Source: Allomyces arbusculus
Taxonomy: Eukaryota; Blastocladiomycota; Blastocladiomycetes; Blastocladiales; Blastocladiaceae
DNA length: 64,000 nt
Direction of reading: 5' to 3'
NCBI GenBank assembly: GCA_027604705.1
Contig: JADHYV010000010.1
Coordinates: 452,007-516,006 of the forward strand
A program made the translations under genes and the position numbers. Positions 11,395 to 22,984 of the stretch are shown here, piece by piece (positions within the stretch are counted from its first letter, which is position 1; each line of letters opens with the position of its first letter). The notes below the pieces were generated by a model. That model was not told the origin of the DNA. It saw only the letters and a list, made by a program, of their open reading frames with translations, and did no database searches.

Positions 11395-14300
11395 TCAAAT
11401 CCGCTCCCATTCTACCCAAAACATGCCTTGGCCAAGCTCAACCTTACCGTTTCCTTCTCCACCCGAACTGGTCTGCACCGGCTGCTGCTCCCGACCGACC
11501 CACGGCCACGCCCGGCGCTGAACAACCAGCGCCGCACCCTTCTCCATATTCCCCACCTCACGCGCAACACGCGCGACCCCCTGCTCCACGACCTCGACCG
11601 CTGCATCAAACACGCGCTCATTACCCACGAGCAGCGGGCCCCATGCCGCGCTTCGCACAGCCGTCGCCAGCGGCCCGGGCGCTGTCACAATCACGGCGTG
11701 CACGCGCGGCGCGGCCAAGCGCAAGGCTGCGAAATCGTCGGGCGTGAGCAGATCATGCACGACCAACACGTCGGGCGCGTGGTTGAAGACAGCCTCGGAG
11801 ATGAGCTCGCTCTGCCGCATGCGGTCGGGAACGTGTACACGCCGTGCTTGCCCGAGCGCCGCGTGCGGCACGTCGCCGTCGCCGCCGAGTTCACTGTACG
11901 TGTCGATGACGAGCACGTGGTGGTTGCGCGCGGCAAGTCGCGAGGCCAGGTCACGAATGGTGGTGCTACACGTGGGGATCGAATCAGAGTGGGTCAGTTT
12001 GGTGCTCATGAAATGAACAAGACGTGAAAGGATCCAGCACATACGTCCTGTCCCGGCCCGACCGACCCGCAATCAAAATCGACTGCTGGCCACCCTCCAT
12101 CAAATCGACCAGCATTCCTGCAACACCACGTCCCGGCTCAGTCTCGCGCCCAAGACGCACCGTGAGCCCCACGACTTGGCCGGTCCTGTTGAGCAGCCGG
12201 CTGAACTGGTGCAGCGTCCCCTCGAGCCCGACGCGGTTCCCGGACCCAAACTGGAGCGGCACGCAAATCATCTCCAAGTCCTGCCGCGACACCGCGTCGC
12301 ACTGCTTGAGCCGCTCGACGCGCACGCGCCCACTGTCCCAATAAGCGATCTGCGGCACGCGGCCAACATCGAGCACCAATTCGTCGAGCACGTTGATCGT
12401 GTTGGCGCCGTGCCGGAGCAACGCAGCGCGCATCGGCGGCGGTAAGATCCCGAGCAGCATGCGTGCCTCCATGTCGTTGCGCCACCCGACCTCAATAGCC
12501 TCGAGGTCGTCGTGCGACATCGCGTCAGACGGCGACGCATCGTCGGCTTCGGCCCCGGTCGCATTGTGCCACTCGAGCGCTCCCGTGTCAGCGGCGAACC
12601 GCGCCATCGCGTGTTTGCCCTTGGGCAACGGCGCGGTCGTCCAGGTCGTACCGAGCGACGGGTCGACGACGTCGGCAACGGTCGCGTCGTCGTCGTGGAC
12701 GCCTTTTCCGTTGTCAAAGTGCGTGGACGGGTGACCGTTCGTCCCGTTCTCCAGCGTCTCGGGTGCGGCACAACACGTCGGCTTGGCTTCCTCTTTACGC
12801 GGCATCGGACCAAGACCCGGTGGCGGCATCATCGTCTCCTTGGCGGGCGTCGGCGCCCGGCTCTCCGGCTTCCCTTCGTCAGTGCCCATGACACCGCGAC
12901 TCGCCGTCGGCTTCGCGTCCTCCTTGACCGCATCAGCGACGGGACCCACGGGCGCCGGCGACTTGGACACGGCAGCAACATGTGCCTTGGCCGCAACCGG
13001 AGGAGCGCGAGCTTGTTCGGTCACCGGTGGGGCGGGAGCTTTCGCAGTCACCGACGACGGCGCGGGCGCGGGCGCGGGCTCGGGCGTGGCCTTGTCCATG
13101 CTTACCGCGGACCGTTCCTCGCCCGACTCGACCTCCTCCACTTCCTCTTCGCTAGCCTCGCGCGCTTCGGCGTCGTCTTGCAGCGTCTTCAAGCCGCCAA
13201 TTTTCTGGATCATTGAGTACGCCGCCGGCACGAGCTGGTCGGCATTGCACGCCGTGTACTCCAGTAGCATCCCCTGCGCGTCGTGCCGGTCCCAGAACGT
13301 GTCACCCCGGCGGAAATCCGTGACGCTCACCAATTTGGCATGCTCGTTCTGCGGCCGCTTGCACGCGTCGAGCACCATGTTCAACGTCGCGTGATTTGTG
13401 ACGTTGACCGTCGGCGGCGCGCCGAGTTCCTGCGCGACGGCGTCGCCAAACGAGGTCCAGACCGACACGGTCAGCTCCATCCACTTATGGAACAGCATCT
13501 GCGTATCGAGCATGTTCGGGCGCACGTCCAGGCATCGCACGAGGTCGCGCGTGGTCGACCGGCCGTGCACGACGACCACGAGGCCCGGCTCACGCAAGAT
13601 CGACTGCAGCCGCATCTTCATGAGAGGCCGATCGACCGCGGGCGCGCGCGCAAAGTCCCAGACAAACACGAGCGGCTTGACACGGAATGGGTCAATGAAC
13701 GAAATGGTCACCACGTCGGCGGTCGTTCCGTCGGCGCCAAATTCAATCGAGACACCCAGTTTGGTCACGTTGGCGTCGCGCACGATCGCGGGCAGGTGCC
13801 ACGCCGTGCTGGCCGACCTGACGACGAAGATGTCGCACCGCGACAGCGACCGCCGCGGGTGCCAGTGCGCCGGAACGGCGGACTTGGAACGATTCGCGGG
13901 GGACGGCGAGGTCATGGTGGTCGACGAAGATGTGGGCGGCTGCGACGAGGCAGCCGACATGGTGCGCGTGCTTGGTGGAGTCGTCGGCGGGTGCGACCCG
14001 GTCGAGATCGTGCGCGTAGTCGTGCTCGACCCGGTCGTGGATGGCCGCGAGGCTGGCGTGAGCGAGGCCGTCGCACGTGCCATAGATCCGCCCGCCGACT
14101 TTGGCGTGGCGGCCAGCGTGGCCGGCTTGGCAGGCTCGTCCTCGTCCTCGAGCGACATGGGCTCGAGCATGCGCGTCGGGAACGAGAACAGGTTCAGGTC
14201 GCCGTTCGGCTCGATGCGCGTGAGCATTGGGTAAGCGCGCGCGATTGCAGCGGCCGTACTGATACCCGACAGCTCGGCGCGGTGCTTGTCCAAGATCGTT

Positions 14301-15394
14301 TGCACGACGGCCGGTGCCAATTTCCCGAGCTGGTTGCCGTTGTAGGCGAGCATGAGCCGCAGCGCACGCCGGCGTCGGTGAATGTAGCCGTCGGGCGGGA
14401 GCGAGTCGAGATCGGCAGAGGTCACGCGCAGCGCCTTGAGCCGGGCATTGTGCGTGATGTGGTCCGGGAACTCGATCGACAAGCCCTTCAAGCTCATGAG
14501 CTCGTGCATGACGCGCGGGAACCGGATCGCGATCGCGTTGAGGTCCGTCAATGTCGCGGTCCCGGCGGGGCGCTTCTTCAAGAGCTCGCACGTCGCGCGC
14601 AGACACTCGACGTAGTTGGGCGCATCGTCGCGCGAGGGTGTCGGTGTGCGGGTCGCGGCGGTCGTTGTCGTCGATGCACGCGGTACGGGACTCGACACAC
14701 GCGACGAGGTGGTGGATGGCGCATCGGCCTTGGCCGCTGTTGAAGGCGCAAGGCCCGGCACGGTCGGGCTCGCGACGCGCGCAGTCGTGGCCGCAGGCGA
14801 GGGCACGCTCGTCTTGGTGGGGGCCGGCGCGGGGGCCGGCGCGGGGGCCGACGATTTCGGAGTGTCGACCTCCCGCGGGAGGTTGGCGGGCGACAGCGGT
14901 TCGAGCGGGTTGGGCGGCTCGTCGAGTAGCTCCACGCTGCCGTTGGCCCTAAACTCGAGGTAGTCCGGGTACGCGTCGGCCACGGCCTCGGGCCCACCGA
15001 CTTGTCCAATATGCTTGGCGTGGTGCGCAAAAATGGATCTGACAGTTGCGGCGGGCAAGACGCCTGGCTCATTGTCGTGGTAGGCCGACAACAGTCGCAG
15101 CGCGAGCCGGCGCGCGTCCACGGCCTCGTCGTCGGGTGGCGGGAACGTGCGCGGGTGCTCGATGAGTGCCAGTGCGTCAGAGATCAGGTCGTAGGAGACG
15201 TGGTCTGGAAACTCGGTTGCCAGCTGGCGCACGTCGCCGAGCTCGGCCAACACGTCGGCAAATGGCCCGTCGAGTGCCGTGCCGAGTGCGTCAACGGGCG
15301 CGCACTGACCGGGCATCACGGAAAGCACGTCGCAGGCGGCCGCAAGGCACGCGCCATAGGCCGGCGGCGATGACGACGACGGCGGGGCCGGCAT
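11395..15394 (-). CDS. Array paralogue A: repeat module + exonuclease-like + SpoIIIAA/Ycf45-like P-loop protein
   Basis: Large protein of unknown role, probably nucleic-acid binding. Exons 12045-15394 and 11395-11965 join across a 79-nt intron (donor GTATGT) to 1306 aa. I chose the ATG at 15394 because the first module begins 11 codons later; the frame stays open further upstream. Order: two ~155-residue modules (~12-168 and ~261-415; pattern YxxCLxAxC...EFPDHI...RRxALRL..AY); an EXD1/Egalitarian-like 3'-5' exonuclease domain (~515-735, with LDTQMLF); low-complexity acidic and Ala-Pro linkers; then a SpoIIIAA/Ycf45-type ATPase domain (~955-1306, with LDELVLDVGR, GLEGTLHQFSRL and GGDGDVPHAALG). 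The P-loop is GRSGRDRT (~1110-1117), with Arg where the Walker A Lys should be. The Walker B-like segment is VLVVHDL (~1183). Residues equivalent to the DEDD metal ligands are largely replaced. It is probably a pseudoenzyme adaptor. The downstream neighbour is its paralogue. Confidence 0.75.
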
Positions 15395-15986
15395 CGTGGA
15401 GGCAGGCGCGGTCGCGGGCAGTGGTGCGCGCGACGCGCGGGATCGGGCGAGTGCAAGTGGGAGCCGGTTTGCTTGCGCGCGGCGCAGTAGTTGGGCAGAG
15501 GCGACCGCGAGAGCGACGCGACTCGACGCGTCGCGAGGTTGTCCTGAGAATGGCCGGCGGGAGTGTGGCGAAGCGGCCAGGGCTGGCTGTCTCGCACCGG
15601 TTGTCTCGCACTCTGCGCGCCAGTCAAGCGGTGGTGTCATGTGCGCGCGCGTGGCACGTTGCGGGCACCTCCGCACATGCCGGCACCCGTCACAGCTTGA
15701 AATCCTCCGAGCGTCCTTGGATCTCGCATGCGATGATTTGCGCGACGACCTGAGCGGATGGTGGGCAACATCCTGGTCGCGCGAATGTCGCGCGGGGTCG
15801 CGCGGGTTCTCCACTCCGTATTGTTTGCCATCCAATTGCCAAGGGCAAGGACAGTCTCAAAACATGTTTGGACTTGTTGCTTCCTTGCCTCTCGCTGACA
15901 CCGGCCGCTCACAACAGACAACACTCCGCCCACAACAGACAACACTCGGCCCACACGCAACACGCCACGATCCGACGCGTCAAACG
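15395..15986. other. Intergenic region between array paralogues A and B
   Basis: It holds the promoter and 5' UTR of paralogue A and the 3' end of paralogue B. The open frame of A extends without a stop to 15835, so an upstream start cannot be excluded. A 21-bp tandem duplication lies at 15910-15951. Confidence 0.5.
15910..15951. repeat. 21-bp tandem duplication
   Basis: Two adjacent 21-bp copies beginning CACAACAGACAACACTC that differ at one position. They lie about 36 nt beyond the stop codon of paralogue B. Confidence 0.8.
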
Positions 15987-18900
15987 CTACTCGGCTTTCT
16001 CCACCGTCGCCCAAAACAAATTTTGGCTGACCTTCGCGTCTTTGTCAGCCGAGTCCCGAACCATCAGCCACGACCGAGTCTCAGCCCACCCACTCTTCCC
16101 AGCGGCACGGTCAGCAGCAAACCGCGCAGCGTCGTGCACCACGCGGATGGTCCCGCAGTCGACCACCTCAACAACCGCCGAGAACACGGGCACATCCGCG
16201 TGGCCGTTTGCATCGGCGCCGCCAAGCAGGACACGCCACGCCGAGTTTCGGAACACCGAGGCCAGCGACCCAGGCGTGGTCGCGACCACGGCCTGGACAC
16301 GCGGCGCCACGGCGCGCAGCGCGGCCATGCTGTCTGCGGTCGACACGTCATCGACGACGAGCACATCGGGAGCGTGATCCAGCACCGAGTTGTGAATGTA
16401 CTCGTGCTGCCGTGCGCGGTCAGCCGCCTGCACGCGCCGTGCAGCTCCGAGCGCCGGATGCGGCACGTCATCGTTGCCGCCGAGCTCGTTGCACGTGTCG
16501 ACGACGAGTACGCCACGGTTACGCGCGGCAAGAGCCGCAGTCAGCTCGCGAAGAACATGCCTACATCGGGTGGAGAACAAGAACGCGGTGAGTATCATAC
16601 AAATGCACCCACGAGAGAGATGATGCGAGACGTACGTGCGACCCATGCGCGGCTTGCCCACGAGCAAAATCGACTTGTCCCCACCGCGAAGCAAGTCGAG
16701 CAGCATGTGTGAGACGCTGCAGGTCGGGTCCCATGTCTTACCAGCCCGGATCGTGATCCCAGCGACGCGTCCCTGCCGGTCGCGCAAGCGGCTGACGCGG
16801 TGCAGCGTCCCGTCCAACATCGCGCTGTCATTGGACATGAACTTCAGCGACTGGCACATGGCCTCGAGGTCTGCGCTCGTCACTGGCGGGCACTCGGAGA
16901 ATTGCCGCATCCGGTGGCGGCCATTGGCACCTCCCCAGAGGCAAACGAGCGGCGCGCGGCCCACGTCCATGGCAATAGAGACGATATCGAGCCCCTTGGT
17001 CGCGACATTTTGGAGCGCAGCCGTGAGGCTCGACGGGAGGAGACTGAAGAGTCGGTCCACGTCCAGGCAAACACGGCTACAAAGTTCGGCCACATTGGGC
17101 TCGTCAAGAACGAGCTCCTCGTCCTGGTCCGACACCGGCATTGCGGGATCGTAGATGCTCGCGTTGCGCCAAAAGAGCCTCCGGTCACCCACGGCAAAGC
17201 AGCCCTGCACGCGCCGGTCCTTGGGCATCGGAGCCGTCGTCCACGACATGCCGACAAGCGACTCGTCTTCGTTCTTGGTCGTCACGGCGTTTGTGCTGGC
17301 AGGCACGTCCTCGGTACCAGACGACGAACTCGTGCCCGCCTCCCCCGCGGAGTGGCCAGTCTGGTCCATCACGGCAGCGTAAGCGCTGGGCACGTCGCCG
17401 TTCTCCTTGCTCACCGCGGCAGCAGCCGGTTCGGTCTCAGAACGATCGTTTTTGTCCACCGCAACCGCGATCGCGTCACGCCCGTCCTTGTCCATCGCGA
17501 CCGCGCTCACGCCAGGCCCATCCTTCATCACATCGGCGCTCACGTCCGAGGCACCGTGGCTGTCATTGCGGCTCTGCGCGTCTTCAACGTTCCGTGCGCG
17601 TACGTGCATGGCCTGCACGGCCGCTAGCGCCTGGATCCGAGCGAAAAGCACGTCGGCAGCCTGCACGAGCTGGTCGACGTTGAACGCCGCGTATTCGAGC
17701 AAAATAGACTGCGTTGGGTGCAGGTCCCAGTACGTGCGCCGCGCCGTCGCTGCAAACTGCTGTGCAGAGGCAGCAGCGGCAGCAGCAGCAGCAGCAGCAG
17801 CAGCAGCGGGGGCCACGGTCGCATGGTGCGAGTTCCACAACAACCCACACGCCGCGAGCAACATGTCAAGATTGACGCAAACCGTCGCGTCCACGCCGAG
17901 TGGCGCGAAATTTTCGTTGCCGAATCCACCATCGCCGACGGCAGCACGAACGGCATTGCTGAACTCGACCCACTGCTGAAACAGAAACTGCGTATCGAGC
18001 GCGCTCGTCTGCGGAATCTGCACGTGGAACAATTCGGCGAGCGCAGTTGCGGCTGCGCGTCCGTCGTGCATGATCACCGTGCGATTCGCGTCACCGAGCA
18101 CCGCCTGCAGTGCCGCAATCATGCCAAGCCGATCGCCGGGCGTCACGCGCGCAAAGTCCCAAATTTGGACCGCCGGCTTGTTGTGCTCCGGGTCCATGTA
18201 CGCGATTTCGACCACATCAATTGCGGCCGTTGAGCCGCGCGTCAGGATGCCCTCGACGGCGACCGCAATATTGGTGATGCCGTTGGCGGCGAGCGCGCCG
18301 GGAACGAACCGCGCCGTGGTACCCGTCTTGACAATGTAAATGTCACAGCGAGGAAGCGAGCGGAGCGGTTTCCAGACCCGGGTCGGTGCCGGCTTGGGCG
18401 AGGGCGCAGCTGCGGTCTCGGCCGGCGGCGCTGGCGATGAAGCTGGACGTTGCACACAAGAAATTGGATCAGTTCAAGTTGAGCTGAGAGAAGCGAGAAC
18501 GGGTGAAGTGGTACCGTTGGAAGCAGTGTCGTTCATCGCCGTCATCGACGCAGTCGTCGCGTTGGCCGACATTTGCTCTTGCTGCTCCTGCTCACCCAGC
18601 ACGCTGGCGCCAGCGGTCTCATACCACGGCGTGCGCGGTTCGAGAAGCCGCGGTGGGAAGCATACGATGCGCAAGTCGCCATTCGGGTCGAGCCGCAAAA
18701 ACATTGGGTACGCGCGCGCCAATGCCTTCGTGGTCGTCACCCCCGCCGTCTCGTCGCGATGGTCCTTCAAAATCTGGTAGACGACGATCGATGGGACACG
18801 GCCAAGCTGGTTGCCATTGTAGGCCACAACAAGGCGCAGCGCGCGGCGGCGGCGGTGGATGAGTGCATCGGAAGGAAGTGGAGCATCGTCATGCGAACGT

Positions 18901-20393
18901 AGCCGCAGCGCCGACAGCTTGGTAACGTGTAGAATGTAATTCGAGAACTCGATCGAGAGACCCTTGATCGTGCCGAGCTCGGCAATGACGCGCGGAAATC
19001 GGCGAGCAACAACTGAGAGGTCGGCGAGCGTCGCCTGCTGCTCCGGCTGCTGCAGCAGAAAAGCGCAAGTGGCCTGCAAGCACTCGACGTAGTTGGGTGG
19101 GTCGTCGGGACCGAGATGCACAGCGAAAGATGCAGCGGGCTGCGACGCGTTGATAGAGACCAGACGTGGGTTTGCCGAAGATGAAGTCTCAATCCACGAG
19201 CCAGTCTCAGATGCCTCGTCTCGCTCCACAGCCGCCAGCGGCACCAAATCGTTCAGTGAGCGCGGCTTGAGCAGATTTACGGGCTCGTCAGTCAGCTCCA
19301 TGCTTCCATCGTCATTAAGTTCAACGTATTTCGGGTACGCGCGCGCAATCACCTCGGGTCCACCAGCACGACCAATCTCTTTTGCGTGATGCGTGAAAAT
19401 GCTGGCGACTGTCTCGGCCGGAACAGTGCCCTCCTCGTTGTCATTATACGCAAACAGAAGCCGCAGCGCGAGCTGGCGCGCGTCGATCGTGTGGTCATCG
19501 AGCGGTGCATGTTGGTCAGGGTGCGTAACAAGAACCATCTCGTCCGTGCCGCTGTCGTAGGAGATATGGTCAGGAAACTCAACAGCGAGCTGTTGAATCC
19601 CGCCGAGCTTGGCGAGCACCGCAGCATGAGTTCGATGAAGAGCTGTGTCGAGAGCAACAACAGGAGCGCTACGGCTCGGCAGAGAGGCCAAAACATTGCA
19701 CGCAGCCGTCAGACACGCCCCGTATGCGGGGGCCGGCGGCAATGGAGTTGGACAACGACGCGGTATTGTGGGAGACGCCGGCGATGCGCTCGGATATTCG
19801 AGCAGCTCATTCGCGACCTGGGCCGGGTCAAGCGGGCGGTGCGGCACGCTCAACAGCTGAAGTCGAGTCGCATCATCGCGCAGAGCAATAAAAGTTGGGT
19901 AAATCGTAGCCAACTCCACTGGGTCCACAAACTGGCCCGTCTCGGCGTCAAACTGCTTCAGCATGGTCGCCGCCGTCGATACAAAGACGGAGCCGTGGCC
20001 GAGCTGGAGACACGCAACAACTAGCCGCAGCGCGAACCGGCGCTGGTGCAGTTCATGATCCTTGTCGACGCCTGGGTGCGTAAACTTTGGGTGCGCAATG
20101 AGCACCACCTCCTTGCTGTCCTTGCCGTCCAGCCGGAGAATCTGCGGGAACTCGATAACCAGGCCCTTGACACCGCCAAGCGAGCTCTGCGCAAAGTAAT
20201 ACTTTGCGACAATATCCTGGAGCGACGACAAGGGCGCGCGGCGGTTCGGACACGTGGCAAGATGGTCGCAAATCGAGCGCAGGAACACGAGGTAGTTGGT
20301 CGGTTCGAGGCCCATGGCGGTGGCTAGAGAAGAAGACGGCGCCCGTGCGCGGCCAGTGGTGCCGTCCGCGTGTTGCTGGTAGTTGCCGGTCAT
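15987..20393 (-). CDS. Array paralogue B: three repeat modules + exonuclease-like + SpoIIIAA/Ycf45-like P-loop protein
   Basis: Paralogue of the neighbouring A gene, same strand. Exons 18515-20393, 16636-18442 and 15987-16560 join to about 1419 aa (introns 72 and 75 nt). The start at 20393 is tentative; an in-frame ATG at 20315 has a stronger context. It carries three N-terminal ~155-residue modules instead of two; the extra first module is the most divergent. The exonuclease-like domain (18360-17620) keeps HDGR and LDTQFLF but has AVAVEG where the first D-x-E motif should be and AAFNVDQ where the last Asp should be, with a poly-Ala insertion. The ATPase-like C terminus has P-loop GKPRMGRT (~1222-1229; Arg for Lys) and VLVVDDV as Walker B. 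The last intron splits the P-loop Thr codon at exactly the same place and phase as in A, so this intron predates the duplication. Confidence 0.75.
17771..17808 (-). repeat. CAG/CTG trinucleotide tract encoding poly-Ala
   Basis: A near-perfect trinucleotide run inside paralogue B. In the coding frame it gives a run of about 13 Ala in a loop of the exonuclease-like domain, absent from paralogue A. It is probably a recent replication-slippage insertion. Confidence 0.9.
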
Positions 20394-22984
20394 GGCGAGC
20401 ACGAGCACAAGACAGTCGAATAGTGTCGTCAACGACGCAGAGTCGCAGACGACGAGCACAATGTTTTGCGTCCAGAGGTGGCACAATCAAGCTGATGCGT
20501 TGCCGTCTATTGTTCCTCAGCTCAATCTAACGCGGTCGTCAGAGTGTGGTGATGAAGTGCCGACATGGAGTCGGTGCGCGATCTGACCGAAGTTTGTCAT
20601 GTCGGTGACGACAAGAAGGTGTGGCGTGGTTGGGCCACAAGCAGCCCGATGCACAAGCTGCTTTTCGCGCTCATTCGCCAGGCAGACATACCCTGATCAT
20701 TACGCGCTGCGGTTTTGAGTGCTGCGGGGATCAGACACTAACACCATGATGTGTTGTCGGAAAAGTCAACACAACCTGCCAATCAACAGTTACCCGAGCT
20801 GCAACAACGTTTCGCTCATGATCAAACCATGTAACGCATAAAATGAACGTTCATCACGTGGAAGAGAATTATGAAGAACATCATCACCAACGAGGGATTA
20901 GCCGCGACCTGGGACCGGGTTCAAGTCTCCAAAAGATGCTGCGTTTGAGTCCAGAGCAGGCGAAGAGCCCACCTGTGCAGTAATCATGGTTGGCAAGCAC
21001 TGGCGTCAAGCTTCCTGTTGGCTCCAAATCACACCGCCATCCAACGGCATGATGCAAGCAAGTATCGTTTCGGTGGCGAGTTTGTTTAACAGTGCAGGCC
21101 CAGACGCGCAACGCTCAGCAAACGGCATTGGCCCGATTTGCTGTGAGTGTGCCATCAAGAAAGCCACTATGAACAACCTGGATCAGATGGGCAGCAAGGA
21201 TGTTGCATTCCACGGCCAAGCAAGATTTGTCAACTGAGAAGAATGGCAAAGCAGCTGAGCATAGCGCGCCGTGCGCTGATAGATTGGGTGAAGTGGACGA
21301 GCTGAAAGCTGAACTTATTACTGACAGATTTGTGCTTTGTCTGCTTTCTGAAAGAGCACAATGAACCAACGCGATTCATTTCAGAGCTGGGCGTGCTCAG
21401 CAACAATGAAAACATTACAGAAAAACGAGGAAATCAAAATCAAAAAATGTTACAACTTGGCCCAAAACGTGCCATCTCCCGCAACTTTCCCTGACTTGCC
21501 CTTGGCCAATATTGGCACATTGCGCGCACCAGGAAGCCAGTACCACTAGGTCGTCCACACTGCCTTCATTGGCTCCTCAGGCCCCAACGAGAGCGGCCGC
21601 GCATTTATGGTTTTGATCGTCTCGGAAAGCTCGTGGCCTACAAACACACCGTCCCAGGTTTCCAACATCTTGACAGCAGCGTTAAACTGGCAGCCAATTG
21701 GCGGGCGTAGAATTTGATCCGAGAACGCGTCCGGAAAACCGACGGGCTTCCCTGCAAGTACAGCACGAGCACGTGATAAAATCGACAGGACAGCTGCCGC
21801 GTCCATGACCCTCGCTGGGTGCAGATTTTCCCGCGCAGGGCCCTATCTTGATACCCGAATATTGGCCGTGCAGCCCCGCGGCGCCCGAATCCGTATCGCT
21901 CTGCCTGCAAGGAACGATCTCGGGACGGCGTCGACGGATTCCTTCCTTATCTCTGCCAGAAAACTCAACAAGGTGTCAGCGCCCTCTCGCAGTTGGCTTA
22001 GTCAAACTCAAGTCTATCCCTGCCGACGCATGCCCTCTCGCAAAACCGCAAACCATGAGTTCATTCTCGTTTGTTTCGATATATTCTATATTTCTCTACT
22101 TTCCCTACTCTCTCCACCTTTGTGCTTCAATGAAGAAGATTGTTTGATGATGCATATCGATGCAGATGCTCACATTTGTGTGGCTCACGCTCGGTCCAAT
22201 CCAATTACGGCCGCAACGAACTCGCGGCTTGGAACCATGCACGTGACTATCCAGCCATTTAGAGCCCGCCCATGCGCAAATGTTGGTCGCGCGGGTGCAG
22301 TTCACGCGGGTCGTCAATGAAGATCCGCTTGCTCAGCAGTAGCCTTGCAGGCCTGCGCAAAGCAAGCCGAATCGCATGCGCAATTCCCACAGTTCCAGTT
22401 CGATGATGCTCAACTGAAGTATTTGAGCTGAAGCGAGCATGGATGAGAGTCAATGAAGCGCGACTGTGTGACACTGCTCGAGGTCAATAGAGCATGGGTG
22501 GAGGCCAATCGGGAGTGGGCACAGGTTACTCAAACACGGGTGGAGGTCAATCGACTTGCAAGAGTGTCGATCAAGGTGAAACTTGCTCAAACGGAACCTG
22601 AATCGACGGGGACGCCTATTCATTGACAACATGAAGACTTGACAACATTTTCTCCCCTCCCGCGTGCTCAAAACAAATATGAATCAGCTGGGATTGTGCG
22701 TCGATTGAGTGAGCCAACATCGTGATGATCAATAGTTGCATTGAGCCAGCAACAATTCGACCTCAATGGCCAAGCAAACTGTGAAACAAGGTGATCAGAG
22801 ACGACACCGAAACGTGCCGCGCACCGCCAGAGCTTGGAATGACGAATAATTCGCCTCAAATTCAAAGTTCCAGTTGCAAGGAGCGCCAAGGGTGTGTGTA
22901 GAATGAGCGGTCACAGATGCTGTAGATGCGGCAGTCAATGCATTCTGACCGCGTTGAGTCTCAGTCTCGGATACAACTAGAATA
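20394..22984. other. Gene-poor interval inside the paralogue array
   Basis: About 2.6 kb without a convincing gene, visibly less GC-rich than its surroundings. Short frames (for example 21546-21806 minus) have no recognisable domain. I found no remnant of the ATPase domain missing from the neighbouring pseudogene, and no transposase. Confidence 0.5.
22435..22560. repeat. Degenerate repeats of a GAGCATGGGTGGAGGTCAAT-like unit
   Basis: At least three imperfect copies of a ~20-bp unit (near 22437, 22491 and 22537) with partial copies between them, in AT-richer intergenic DNA. Function unknown. Confidence 0.5.

Noticed and set aside
13283-14743. 486-aa plus-strand frame over array paralogue A
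   Set aside because: Arg/Gly/His-rich shadow of a real minus-strand gene; no domain.
20890-20935. GGGTTCAAGTCTCC resembling a tRNA T loop
   Set aside because: The loop size is wrong and no other tRNA arms are present.
21546-21806. 86-aa minus-strand frame in the array gap as a small gene
   Set aside because: It starts well and looks protein-like, but no family, splice partner or conservation can be shown.
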